From: Microcaldota archaeon
GTDB lineage: Archaea > Micrarchaeota > Micrarchaeia > Micrarchaeales > Micrarchaeaceae
Direction of reading: 5' to 3'
Length of the DNA stretch: 56,137 nucleotides
NCBI GenBank assembly: GCA_021806095.1
Contig: JAJZYD010000002.1
Location: forward strand, 1-56,137
A program made the translations under genes and the position numbers. The notes beneath the pieces are model-generated. The model was not told the DNA's origin, did not search any database, and was given only the letters and a program-made list of their open reading frames with translations. Of this stretch, positions 9,376 through 18,626 are shown piece after piece (the first letter of the stretch is position 1; each line of letters starts with the position of its first letter).

Positions 9376-10296
9376 TTAATACATTTCCTCAAGTTTCTTT
9401 ATTCTATCTTCTATTGGCGGGTGTGTTGAGAATAAGTTCATTATTGATTTTCTTTTAAGAGGATTTGCAAAATACAATGAAGCAGTAATTTCATTTGCAT
9501 TTTTTACTGGTTGTGCGGTTGGGTTGTTTTCATAAGCTTGTATTTTTTTTAATGCGCTGGCAAGATATTTTGGTGCTCTTGTTATTCTTGCGCCATTTGC
9601 GTCTGCCATATACTCTCGCCTTCTGGATATTGCAAGCTTTAGCAATGTAGCAAACAATGCAGCAAAAATTCCAATTACAACTGCCAAGACCAGCAATATT
9701 AATGTGCTATCACCACCATTTCTACTACCACGTCCACCCATGCCAAAACCTCCAAAAAACAGCATGCTTCTAAATATTGCAGCGATTAATCCAATTATGC
9801 CTGCAAAGACTGTAGCAATAAGCATGAATTGAATATCATTATTATATATATGGGACATTTCATGTGATATAACTCCTTCAAGTTCTTCATGGTTCATCAT
9901 GCTTAATAATCCCGTTGTTACTGCTATTGATGCACTTTTTTTATTCTTTCCAGTTGCAAATGCATTTGGATTTTGGTCATTTATAATATAGATTTTTGGT
10001 GGTGGCTGAATCTGCAATCCAGTTGCAACTTCATCAACAATATCATATAAATCTTTATATTGGCTTTTATCTGCGGGCTTTGCTTTTGATACCTTAAGTA
10101 CAAATTTATCTCCCAAAGAATAAACAAATAGAGCATATATTACTATTAAAGCAAGCCCCGCTACCAATCCTATCAATCCCCCTCCAAAAATAATATCAAC
10201 AAGGTAAACGACACCTGCAAAGAGCAGTCCAAATATTATCATTAATAATATTGACTTCATTTTGTTTTTATTTATCTCATCAAAAAAACTTGCCAT
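9376..10296 (-). CDS. htpX: HtpX-type membrane zinc metalloprotease (M48)
   Basis: Integral membrane endopeptidase for quality control of misfolded membrane proteins. The 306 residues show two N-terminal hydrophobic helices (about 15-38 and 41-60), the zinc motif HEMSH at 145-149, further membrane segments about 157-180 and 197-222, and the third ligand in RRREYMAD (Glu about 228). DQNPNAFATG and STHPPIEDRI are also family hallmarks. It lies about 80 bp downstream of lemA on the same strand, a pairing seen in many prokaryotes, so co-transcription is likely. The active site faces the cytoplasm in the known family. Confidence 0.95.
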   Translation of the reverse strand: MASFFDEINKNKMKSILLMIIFGLLFAGVVYLVDIIFGGGLIGLVAGLALIVIYALFVYSLGDKFVLKVSKAKPADKSQYKDLYDIVDEVATGLQIQPPPKIYIINDQNPNAFATGKNKKSASIAVTTGLLSMMNHEELEGVISHEMSHIYNNDIQFMLIATVFAGIIGLIAAIFRSMLFFGGFGMGGRGSRNGGDSTLILLVLAVVIGIFAALFATLLKLAISRRREYMADANGARITRAPKYLASALKKIQAYENNPTAQPVKNANEITASLYFANPLKRKSIMNLFSTHPPIEDRIKKLEEMY

Positions 10297-10375
10297 AATA
10301 TTACCTTTTTTTATATTTTTATATATTAGCTAATTTATTTATTGCCTTTATTTTTATTTTTTTTTGCATCTTTTG

Positions 10376-11032
10376 TTAGTTTTTTTTATTTGTAGTGCCT
10401 GTTTTATTCTGTTGTGATTGTGTATTCTTTTGTGTTTGCGGATTAGGTGCATTAATATCATTAAAGTTTACATTAACAGGTTGAGTTTCATCTTCGTTGG
10501 TTTTAAAGTAATCTGACTTTTGGAAGTGGAATATATCAGCAAATATATTTGTCGGAAACATTTGCAATGCATTATTATAGTCAAGAACATAATCATTGTA
10601 TGCTGTTCTTACAAATGCTATCTTATCTTCAGTTACTTCTATCTCATGCTGCAATTCTTGAAATTCTTCACCAGCTTTAAGATTTGGATAATTTTCAGCA
10701 ACTGCAAAAATTGTTTTGAAAGTCTGACTTAATTGGTTGTTTGCTGCTGCTTTGTCTTGTGTTGATCCAGATACAATAGCACTTCTAAGTTTTGTTACAG
10801 TCGTAAGCAAATTCTTTTCATATACCATATAGCCTTTTACTGCATCAATGAGCTTTGGTATTAAATCATATCTTCTTTTAAGCTGGACATCTATTTGAGC
10901 CCATGCATTTGCAACTCTATTCCGCTTGCTTATTAATGTGTTGTAGCTTAATACAACTACAAGTGCAATTATAATTAACAATGCAAATATTATAGTCCCT
11001 GTAATAGCTAATATTCCAAAAAATATATACAT
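10376..11032 (-). CDS. lemA: LemA family membrane-anchored protein
   Basis: The 218-residue protein has one N-terminal transmembrane helix (about residues 4-31). The family core follows: LISKRNRVANAWAQIDVQLKRRYDLIPKL as an idea of the N-terminal signature, then YNDYVLDYNNALQMFPTNI. The tail is Asn/Gln/Thr-rich and low-complexity, ending in Lys. LemA proteins form an extracytoplasmic helical bundle of unknown biochemical function and are often encoded beside HtpX, as here (htpX follows by about 80 bp). The start ATG at 11032 is preceded by weakly purine-rich sequence. A shared role in envelope stress is inference from the pairing. Confidence 0.93.
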   Translation of the reverse strand: MYIFFGILAITGTIIFALLIIIALVVVLSYNTLISKRNRVANAWAQIDVQLKRRYDLIPKLIDAVKGYMVYEKNLLTTVTKLRSAIVSGSTQDKAAANNQLSQTFKTIFAVAENYPNLKAGEEFQELQHEIEVTEDKIAFVRTAYNDYVLDYNNALQMFPTNIFADIFHFQKSDYFKTNEDETQPVNVNFNDINAPNPQTQKNTQSQQNKTGTTNKKN

Positions 11033-11241
11033 AAAATCTCTTTTTATAATTATTTAATCTTTATAATTACATACAAAAAATTAAAAAAGCTCTTTTTTAA
11101 ATAATAAATATAATAAGATACCAGAATAATAGTATAATATTAAAATTATTTAAACAATTATTTATATATGTTAGTTTTTTATTTATATAATATACATAAT
11201 AAAATATATATTTATATTCTTATTAAATTAATAGTGTTTTG

Positions 11242-14200
11242 ATGGGGAATAAAAACAAGCTCAAAAATAAAAGAAGAGCTCAAAGTGCTGTGGATTATCT
11301 TATGACCTATGGTTGGGCAATACTTATTATCGTTGCTGTTATTCTTATACTTTTTAAATTAGGTGTATTTAGTTCTGGTAGTTTGACGGGATCTGCTTGT
11401 GTTGGCACACCGGGATTTTTATGCACAATACCAACAATGAATTCTTCTGGATATCTTTCGGCTTCAATAGGTTCTGCAACAGAGTCCATTGATATACTTG
11501 CGGTAGGATGTTCAGCGAGTGATTCTGCACCTCCTTCAACTAACTTTACATATTTAAGTAAATCTATCAAATTACCACCTCAAAGTTCTGTTATACAACT
11601 CTTTCATTGCCCACTCCCTGCAAATTCTCCACTTGGAACTCCATTTACCGGAACATTATGGATTAAATATAATACCCAATATGTAAGTTCACAAGTTTCT
11701 GAAGTTGGTTCTTTAGTGGCAAAGGTTGATACAGTTGGAAGTCTATCATATACTGGTTCTAAAATTTTACCAACCTCATTTTATTTAACAATGGGTATTA
11801 TTCCTAATAATGGAGGAATTGTAACGCCAGGCAGCGGCTCCTATAATACTGCAACTACTGTTTCAATTAGTGCAACTCCAAATTCAGGTTATATCTTTGA
11901 TGGTTGGTTAGGTTCCGGATCAGGAAATTATAATGGTACAAGCAATACTGCAACAGTTACAATGAATGGTAATATAACAGAAACTGCTACTTTCATTAAA
12001 CCTAATACAATATTATTTGTTGATCCTGGTTTGCCTTTGGGAACATCTTGGGGTGTTACATTCAATGGTGTTACAAACAGCACAACTGGAAATTTTGTTT
12101 CATTTACAGAAAATACCCCTGGAAATTATCCTTATTATGTTGATTATGTTTCTAGTTATGCGCCAACTGTCCTTAACAGCACAGTAGATTTTGTAAATTA
12201 TAATGTTATAGATGTTAATTTTTCAAAAGTTTATCACATTGCACCTTATCAGCAGTTAGTAACATTTTCTCCTACATCATATAGTACATATGAATCAAGT
12301 GATCTTGGAAACATAAGATTTTATTATAAAAGCATTCAAACATATAACAACATTACAGAACTTAATAGTTGGTGTGAAAGTGGTTGCAGTTCAAGTGCAT
12401 CACAGGCAAGATTTTTGGTTCTCCTTCCAAATGATGTAAATGTCACAGAGCCTAATGGTAACATAACAAGTGCAAATATTATATTAGATATGTATTTTTC
12501 CAATACACCACAATATAGTGGAGTTCATGCGGGAGAGGCGCCTCAACTATCAAGCACCTATGGAGAATATGATAATGGCGGAAGGGTGTTTAATTATTAT
12601 ACAAACTTTGCAGGTAATGCACTTCCAACTAATTGGGCTTCGGCTGGTGGTGCAAATTATATTGTTAATGACGGTATAACAATTTATCCAGGAGGTACAA
12701 ATGATGGAAGCAATGCAGATGACTGTACTGGTGGTGTTTTTGACACTCAAGGATTTATAACAGCTAACTATATGGAAGACTTTTATGGTAATGTAATTGG
12801 TAGTACAATATCAAGTTATTGTGATACCGCAGGTGTAGGTGTTTCAAATCTTTCTTCTGCTTTTCCACCATACCCTAAAATTCAGAATATAAATAAAATT
12901 TTATGGTTTTCAACATCATTAAATCCTGTTATATCTTCTGCAACTGCATCATCAGGTGCTATAACAACAAATTATGCGAGCGGTCAAAATAATGTATTTA
13001 CTTTAGCATCATTAACCTGCCCTCACGGTTCGATTGATGCAGCATTTGCCAATTATAATGTTAGTTCAGTAGCGGGAATGTTGTCTCAAACAATTAATCC
13101 ATATTATATAAATATAAATTCTCAACATGATACTAGTTTAACACTAAATATCAAATGGCTAGGCTTTAGAAGTTTTCCACCGATAGGAACATATCCTCAA
13201 ACAACTACAGGTAATTTACAGAGCAGCAGTAATGGAAATTATTTACCTGTAATTATTTCAATGCAACAAGCATATGCAAGTGATATCTGTAATCTAACAA
13301 ATACTACTATATATTCACTTCTTATGAAGGAATTGCCGTCAAATAGTAGCACATTATTAATTCCATTTGCTGGTACACATTTATATAGTAAGGGTAGTAA
13401 GGTTACAATTAATGAAATACCAAAACCTAATTATGTTTTTGGTGGTTGGGTTGGCAGTGGAATAAATAGTTATACTGGTTCAAGCTCTGAATCATTAGTG
13501 ACAATGAACAGCAATATAGTAGAAACAGCAATATTTAATACTTGGAATGGAAGCGCAAATGGCCCGCTTAATGGATATACGACAAAACCTGCACAATCTT
13601 CTTACGCATTTGGAGGAACACTTAGTGGAAGTGCTTCAGGAAAGGCATTTGGTATTATAAATAATGCATTGGTTAATACAACATTCTCATCTGCACAATT
13701 AAATGGTCCATTTAATGGTACTAATATAGCGGGATACGAATGTGATTATCCTACTTATTTCTTATTGTCTAATGCAACAGGTACATTTAGCGGATCTGGT
13801 ATAAGTGGCACTTGGACTGGAGAAGTTAATGGTAGTTCTTGTAATAACAAATGGGGTGGTATTTTAAGCGGCGTTTTAAACGGTACATATTTAGGAAGCC
13901 CTATGTTTGCTATGATTAATAGTATCAGTCTGACTGGAAGTTTAAATCCTACTATTAATACTACAAAAGGCACAATAGATGGTACCTGGAGCACTGCCAA
14001 TGCTTTTGGGTCTTGGAAATTAATTAATGTTTCAAATGATAATATAATTTTTACTGAATCAATATTACCTTCAGGAACAAAATGGAATGTTACATTCAAT
14101 GGTAATACACTATCATCAACAAGTTCTTATATAACATTCCCAGAAGGGACAAATGGAAATTATCTGTATACTATTGGCAATGTAGTAAATTATGTAGCAG

Positions 14201-14760
14201 TGCCCAAGAGCGGTTATATTTCATTTACTTCCCCAACACCAGTAATAAAATTTGTACCTTTTGTATCAACTTTCAATTTAGTGATGAACGCTAATCCTTC
14301 TGATGGAGGAACGGTTACTCCAGGAAATGGAATATATGTTATGGGAAGTGCTGTAACAATCAATGCAATACCAAATTCAGGTTATATATTTTATAAATGG
14401 TCAGGAACAGGATGGGGTGGTGATTATAGTGGCACAAGCAATACAGCAAGAATAATAATGGATAACAACACAACAGAAACTGCTACATTTATACCATATA
14501 ATAGTGTTGACTTCGCAGAATCAGGTCTATCAAGTGGGACTGTGTGGAATGTTATATTTAATGGCAATTCAGTATTATCTAAAAATTCAATTATATCTTT
14601 CCCAGAAACCGTCAGTGGAACCTATCCATTTACAATTAATGCTTTAACTTCTGGTAGTGGTTGTACTGCAACTCCAAGTAGTGGCAATATTATCTTCAAT
14701 GCTCCAATACCATATATTGAAAATATTAGTTTTTCCTGTGTGGTGCATATTGGTACATAA
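11242..14760 (+). CDS. Giant pilin-like surface adhesin 2, paralogue of the gene at 2253
   Basis: Predicted 1172-residue surface protein with the same plan as adhesin 1: Lys/Arg-rich start, RRAQSAVDYLMTYGW class III pilin-like signal and helix, Cys-containing head, InlB-type repeat and DUF2341/lectin-like middle. From 11302 to about 12708 the DNA is almost identical to 2322-3728. Beyond that point it diverges. It keeps a related middle (NYASGQNNVF, WLGFRSFPPIG), then a unique glycine-rich section near residues 770-930 (NGPLNGYTTK, LSGVLNGTYLG). Another InlB-like repeat (PNSGYIFYKWSG) and two ESGLSSGTxW-type repeats follow. The ATG at 11242 follows GTGTTTTG; TTG at 11239 is the alternative. 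The protein appears mosaic: shared stem, variable outer part. Confidence 0.85.
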   Translation: MGNKNKLKNKRRAQSAVDYLMTYGWAILIIVAVILILFKLGVFSSGSLTGSACVGTPGFLCTIPTMNSSGYLSASIGSATESIDILAVGCSASDSAPPSTNFTYLSKSIKLPPQSSVIQLFHCPLPANSPLGTPFTGTLWIKYNTQYVSSQVSEVGSLVAKVDTVGSLSYTGSKILPTSFYLTMGIIPNNGGIVTPGSGSYNTATTVSISATPNSGYIFDGWLGSGSGNYNGTSNTATVTMNGNITETATFIKPNTILFVDPGLPLGTSWGVTFNGVTNSTTGNFVSFTENTPGNYPYYVDYVSSYAPTVLNSTVDFVNYNVIDVNFSKVYHIAPYQQLVTFSPTSYSTYESSDLGNIRFYYKSIQTYNNITELNSWCESGCSSSASQARFLVLLPNDVNVTEPNGNITSANIILDMYFSNTPQYSGVHAGEAPQLSSTYGEYDNGGRVFNYYTNFAGNALPTNWASAGGANYIVNDGITIYPGGTNDGSNADDCTGGVFDTQGFITANYMEDFYGNVIGSTISSYCDTAGVGVSNLSSAFPPYPKIQNINKILWFSTSLNPVISSATASSGAITTNYASGQNNVFTLASLTCPHGSIDAAFANYNVSSVAGMLSQTINPYYININSQHDTSLTLNIKWLGFRSFPPIGTYPQTTTGNLQSSSNGNYLPVIISMQQAYASDICNLTNTTIYSLLMKELPSNSSTLLIPFAGTHLYSKGSKVTINEIPKPNYVFGGWVGSGINSYTGSSSESLVTMNSNIVETAIFNTWNGSANGPLNGYTTKPAQSSYAFGGTLSGSASGKAFGIINNALVNTTFSSAQLNGPFNGTNIAGYECDYPTYFLLSNATGTFSGSGISGTWTGEVNGSSCNNKWGGILSGVLNGTYLGSPMFAMINSISLTGSLNPTINTTKGTIDGTWSTANAFGSWKLINVSNDNIIFTESILPSGTKWNVTFNGNTLSSTSSYITFPEGTNGNYLYTIGNVVNYVAVPKSGYISFTSPTPVIKFVPFVSTFNLVMNANPSDGGTVTPGNGIYVMGSAVTINAIPNSGYIFYKWSGTGWGGDYSGTSNTARIIMDNNTTETATFIPYNSVDFAESGLSSGTVWNVIFNGNSVLSKNSIISFPETVSGTYPFTINALTSGSGCTATPSSGNIIFNAPIPYIENISFSCVVHIGT

Positions 14761-15057
14761 TATATAATAAATAAGCTAATAATCAAATTTACATTAAGCA
14801 AACTATATAATATTTTAGATATTTTAGAATTTATATAAATATTTTTATTGGTTTTTCTGCTTGTTATCTACTTAAATTTCTTTTTTTAGAATAGTTATTT
14901 AAAGATTTAGATTGATGTAATATTAATAATATTTTTCTTAATAATTTCTACATTATTAATGTTATAATTAATATCAAATTAATATCATAATTAAAATAAT
15001 ATAATTAAAATAATATAATTAAAATTATATAATAAATATTAATATCAAGGTGGTAAT
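14761..15057. other. AT-rich intergenic region with 14-bp tandem repeat
   Basis: About 300 bp between adhesin 2 and the dehydrogenase operon. No ORF or RNA is recognisable. At about 14989-15030 a unit like ATAATTAAAATAAT occurs three times in tandem, grading into simple AT sequence. A ribosome binding site AAGGTGGT (15048-15055) precedes the GTG start at 15058. Promoter elements for the operon probably lie here but cannot be separated from the AT background by eye. Confidence 0.5.
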
Positions 15058-16137
15058 GTGATAAATGAAGTATTTTCAAAATCTATATCCTATATGCAGA
15101 TAATGGATGAAAATGGGAACATTGATGAATCGCTCTTTTCAAATGATTTAAATCAAAATAAGCTTCTTATCGATATGTACAAATATATGAACCTAGCTAG
15201 AAATGTTGATGCAAAAGCGCTTAGCCTTCAAAGGCAGGGCAGGCTTGCAACTTATGCACCGCTTCTTGGCCAAGAAGGAGAGCAGATAGGCAGTGCAATG
15301 GCACTTGGTAAGGATGATTATATCGTGCCAAATTATAGGCAACATGGTGCACTTATTGTTAGAGGGCTTCAGCTCAAAGATTTCTATACATATTGGAAAG
15401 GGTATGAAGATGGAGGCAGTGCATTCAAATCAATAAACAGTCTCGCGGTTGCTGTGCCTGTTGGAACGCAAATCCAACATGCTGTTGGGCTTGCATATGC
15501 ACAAAAATATTTGAAGACAGGTAATGCAGTTGTAGCATATATTGGAGATGGAGGTACATCAGAAGGCGATTTCTATGAAGCTATCAACTTTGGTGGTGTT
15601 ATGAAAGTCCCACTTGTTGTTATTATAGAAAACAATCAATGGGCAATATCAGTTCCAAGAAGCAGACAGAGCGCCGCTCAAACACTTGCTCAAAAAGCAA
15701 TTGCCGCTGGTATCGATTGTATGCAAGTTGACGGCAATGATGCTGTTTCAGTATATAAAGCAACAAAAGATGCGCTCGCAAAAGTGAAAAAAGAAGGGCC
15801 CATGATTATAGAGTGTCTTACATATAGAATGAGTATGCATACAACATCTGATGATCCGACAAAATATAGAAGCAATGAAGATGTTGAAAAATGGAAATTA
15901 AAGGATCCTATCAAAAGAATTGGAGTTTATTTGAGAAAGAATGGATTATGGAATGATTCAAAAGAGGCAACGATGATGGAAGAGCAGCAGAAGATGATTG
16001 ATGATGCGGTTGCAGAAGCAGAGGAATTTAAACCAGATCCAAAGAAAATGTTTGATACTGTGTATAGTTTTATTCCAGAAATTCTACAAGAAGAGTATGA
16101 TAATGCGGTTTCATCAAACTTCTGGCTTGAAGAATGA
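15058..16137 (+). CDS. pdhA: 2-oxoacid (pyruvate/branched-chain) dehydrogenase E1 alpha subunit
   Basis: Thiamine-diphosphate-dependent decarboxylase subunit that transfers the acyl group to lipoyl-E2. The 359 residues contain the substrate-channel region (NYRQHGALI) and the TPP motif GDGGTSEGDFYEAINF followed by IENNQWAIS (about 163-197). The phosphorylation-loop-like YRMSMHTTSDD contains the conserved His. GTG at 15058 is chosen because AAGGTGGT lies at proper spacing; there is no nearby ATG giving the full domain. First gene of an E1a-E1b-E2-E3 cluster. Whether pyruvate, branched-chain 2-oxoacids or acetoin is the substrate cannot be read from the sequence. Confidence 0.93.
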   Translation: MINEVFSKSISYMQIMDENGNIDESLFSNDLNQNKLLIDMYKYMNLARNVDAKALSLQRQGRLATYAPLLGQEGEQIGSAMALGKDDYIVPNYRQHGALIVRGLQLKDFYTYWKGYEDGGSAFKSINSLAVAVPVGTQIQHAVGLAYAQKYLKTGNAVVAYIGDGGTSEGDFYEAINFGGVMKVPLVVIIENNQWAISVPRSRQSAAQTLAQKAIAAGIDCMQVDGNDAVSVYKATKDALAKVKKEGPMIIECLTYRMSMHTTSDDPTKYRSNEDVEKWKLKDPIKRIGVYLRKNGLWNDSKEATMMEEQQKMIDDAVAEAEEFKPDPKKMFDTVYSFIPEILQEEYDNAVSSNFWLEE

Positions 16138-16185
16138 ATTGAATATATTTTGAAATAATGTTAGAGATAAAAGATGGTGAAAAAT

Positions 16186-17148
16186 ATGATGATAAATATG
16201 GTTAGTGCGATAAATAATGCATTAGATTTAATATTAGCAGAAAATGATAAGGCAATAATATTAGGGGAAGATGTTGGAAAAGATGGAGGTGTATTTAGGG
16301 CAACAGATGGATTATATGCTAAATATGGCGATAGGGTGCTTGACACACCACTTGCAGAATCTGCAATATTGGGAAGCTCAATTGGCATGTCATTAGGTGG
16401 AATGTTTCCAATTCCAGAAATTCAATTTGCCGGCTTTATGCTTCTTGGATTCAGTCAGTTAATAAATCATGCCTCAAGATATAGAACAAGAACAAGATCA
16501 GCAATGCCCCTTAAAATGATTGTTAGAACACCTGTAAGCGGAGGTGTGCGGGCTCTTGAGCACCATTCAGACAATCCCGAAACATTTTATTCACATATTG
16601 GAGGACTAATTGTTGTAGAGCCTTCAAATCCTTATGATGCAAAAGGCTTGCTTATTAAAGCGTCGCACATGAATGATCCTATCATATTTCTTGAGCCAAC
16701 AAAGCTCTATAGACTGTTTAAGCAGGAAGTGCCTGAAGAAAGCTATGAGGTTCCAATCGGCAAGGCAAATATTATTAGAGCTGGCAATGATCTTACTATA
16801 ATAACATATGGAACAATGGTTGAGGCTGTCAAAAAAGCAGTTGATGCAAAGAAGGTTGATGCGGAGATTATTGATTTAAGAACAATAAATCCATTTGATG
16901 AAAATTTAATAATTGAAAGCGCAAAGAAAACAGGAAGAGTTATTATTGTGCACGAGGCATCACTTTCATTTGGTGTCGGCGCTGAAATATCCGCAAGAAT
17001 AGCAGAGAAGGCAATGTTTGAGCTTAATGCTCCAATATTAAGAGTTGCATCTCCAAGCCTGCCATATCCATTCCCTGGTTATGAAGATTATTATATACCA
17101 AATGAAAAAAAGATTATAGAAGCAATCAACAAAATAATGTCTGTATAA
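16186..17148 (+). CDS. pdhB: 2-oxoacid dehydrogenase E1 beta subunit
   Basis: Transketolase-like beta subunit that completes the E1 heterotetramer active site. Of about 320 residues, GEDVGKDGGVFRATDGL, DTPLAESAILG and the EIQFAGFM region are recognisable pyrimidine-domain signatures. The C-terminal transketolase domain includes EIIDLRTINPFD and GAEISARIAEKA. I place the start at ATG 16186 because GGTGA lies at 16176-16180; ATG 16174 and ATG 16189 are alternatives. It follows E1 alpha by about 50 bp, in the same orientation, and should be co-transcribed with it. The product acts in the cytoplasm as part of the large oxoacid dehydrogenase complex. Confidence 0.93.
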   Translation: MMINMVSAINNALDLILAENDKAIILGEDVGKDGGVFRATDGLYAKYGDRVLDTPLAESAILGSSIGMSLGGMFPIPEIQFAGFMLLGFSQLINHASRYRTRTRSAMPLKMIVRTPVSGGVRALEHHSDNPETFYSHIGGLIVVEPSNPYDAKGLLIKASHMNDPIIFLEPTKLYRLFKQEVPEESYEVPIGKANIIRAGNDLTIITYGTMVEAVKKAVDAKKVDAEIIDLRTINPFDENLIIESAKKTGRVIIVHEASLSFGVGAEISARIAEKAMFELNAPILRVASPSLPYPFPGYEDYYIPNEKKIIEAINKIMSV

Positions 17149-17213
17149 AACAATAAGTGCAAGAATAAAATAAAAATAAAATAAGGATAAATAAGAATAA
17201 TAATGGTGATTAT

Positions 17214-18539
17214 GTGAAAGAGCTTAAGTTTGTTGATGTTGGAGAAGGCATAACTGAAGGTCATATTCAAAAATGGCTTGTTAAAAATGGTGATATTGTA
17301 AAAGAAGATCAATCAATCGTGCAGATAGAAACTGACAAGGCAGTTGTAAATATACCTGCTCCTATATCCGGCGTTATAAAAATCAATGCTCCTGAAAAAA
17401 CTGATGTGCATATTGGTGATGTTCTTGCTTATATAGGAACTGCTGATGAATTCAAAAGCAGCTTCACAAAGCCCGCAGGCAATATCATCAATGCAGTAAA
17501 AGAGCAGGCGTCAAAAATAATTACTCCAAATCAAAATAAAACAGCTTTGGATGCATCTATTAAAAATACTAAAGGTAATTTTCAATCATCACAGCAAATA
17601 TCTCAATCTCAAGTGCCAAAAGAAATAATTGCAGCACCATCTGTTAGAAAGCTCGCAAGGAGTTTGAATGTTGACATTAACAAAATTATTGGAACTGGTC
17701 CTAATAGCAGAATATTGGAAAATGATGTAAAGAATTTTGCAAATTCCTCAACAACTTCTAATATTTCATCAACAACATCATTTCCAACATCAACATCAGC
17801 ATCAACATCAGCATCATCAGTCCAAAATGAATCAAATAATTTAATAGAGAGAGTATTAATGTCGCAGACGCGCAAGGCGATTGCCCGCAATATGGAGGAA
17901 TCATGGAAGATGCCAAGGGCAGTTCATATGGATAAAATTAATGCAACTGCATTATGGAATATCGTTGCAAAAGAAAAGCCTCATCTTGAAAAAGATAAAG
18001 GTGTAAAGTTGACTTTCCTACCATTTATTATAAAAGCAACAATAGAAGCTCTTAAAGAAAATCCAAATTTCAATGCAAGTTATGATCGCGACAATCAAGT
18101 GATAATAAGAAAGAAATATTATAATATAGGGCTTGCAGCTGAATCCCCTGATGGACTGAAAGTTGCTGTTGTTAAAGACGCTGATAAAAAAAGTATTATA
18201 AGCATAGCTGCTGAGATTCAGGAGCTGCATAAAAAAACATTAAACAATACAATAACACTTAATGAAATGAGAGACAGCACATTCACAATTACAAATATAG
18301 GAAGCTTGGGTGGCGGTTACTTCTCAGTGCCCATGATAAATCCTCCAAATGTTGCTATATTAGGCATCCATCTTATAAGAGATGAACCCATTGTTGTAGA
18401 TGGTAAAATTCAAGTAGGCAAAGTCCTCCCATTTTCATTGAGCTTTGATCATAGAGTTGTTGATGGTGCAGAAGCAGTTCTCTTTGGAAACGCAATTATA
18501 AAATATATAGAAGATCCAGATTTTCTTGAAATGCTTTGA
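17214..18539 (+). CDS. pdhC: 2-oxoacid dehydrogenase E2, dihydrolipoyl acyltransferase
   Basis: Core acyltransferase that moves the acyl group from lipoyl-lysine to CoA. The 441 residues show a single lipoyl domain (1-77, with lipoyl Lys in ETDKAVV at about 42) and a linker. A peripheral-subunit-binding domain spans about 141-176 (PSVRKLARSLNVDI), then a Ser/Thr/Ala-rich linker. The catalytic domain ends in SFDHRVVDGAEA with active-site His (about 413) and Asp (about 417). GTG at 17214 is the start, with GGTGAT at 17205-17210. One lipoyl domain and a Ser/Thr linker are usual for archaeal/Gram-positive-type E2. Third gene of the cluster. Confidence 0.94.
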   Translation: MKELKFVDVGEGITEGHIQKWLVKNGDIVKEDQSIVQIETDKAVVNIPAPISGVIKINAPEKTDVHIGDVLAYIGTADEFKSSFTKPAGNIINAVKEQASKIITPNQNKTALDASIKNTKGNFQSSQQISQSQVPKEIIAAPSVRKLARSLNVDINKIIGTGPNSRILENDVKNFANSSTTSNISSTTSFPTSTSASTSASSVQNESNNLIERVLMSQTRKAIARNMEESWKMPRAVHMDKINATALWNIVAKEKPHLEKDKGVKLTFLPFIIKATIEALKENPNFNASYDRDNQVIIRKKYYNIGLAAESPDGLKVAVVKDADKKSIISIAAEIQELHKKTLNNTITLNEMRDSTFTITNIGSLGGGYFSVPMINPPNVAILGIHLIRDEPIVVDGKIQVGKVLPFSLSFDHRVVDGAEAVLFGNAIIKYIEDPDFLEML

Positions 18540-18626
18540 TTTATTTATTTAGATTTTTGTTGTTTATTTTTAATTTATTAATTTATTGATTTATATTTAA
18601 TTATTTATTTTGTATGTGTGATTGCT

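Noticed and set aside
2250-14760. Adhesin repeats as a composite transposon
   Set aside because: The repeated block is internal coding sequence in direct orientation; no transposase or terminal inverted repeats flank it.
14988-15030. Tandem AT repeats as a possible CRISPR-like array
   Set aside because: Units are 14 bp, adjoining, without unique spacers. No CRISPR array or cas gene is visible anywhere in the window.
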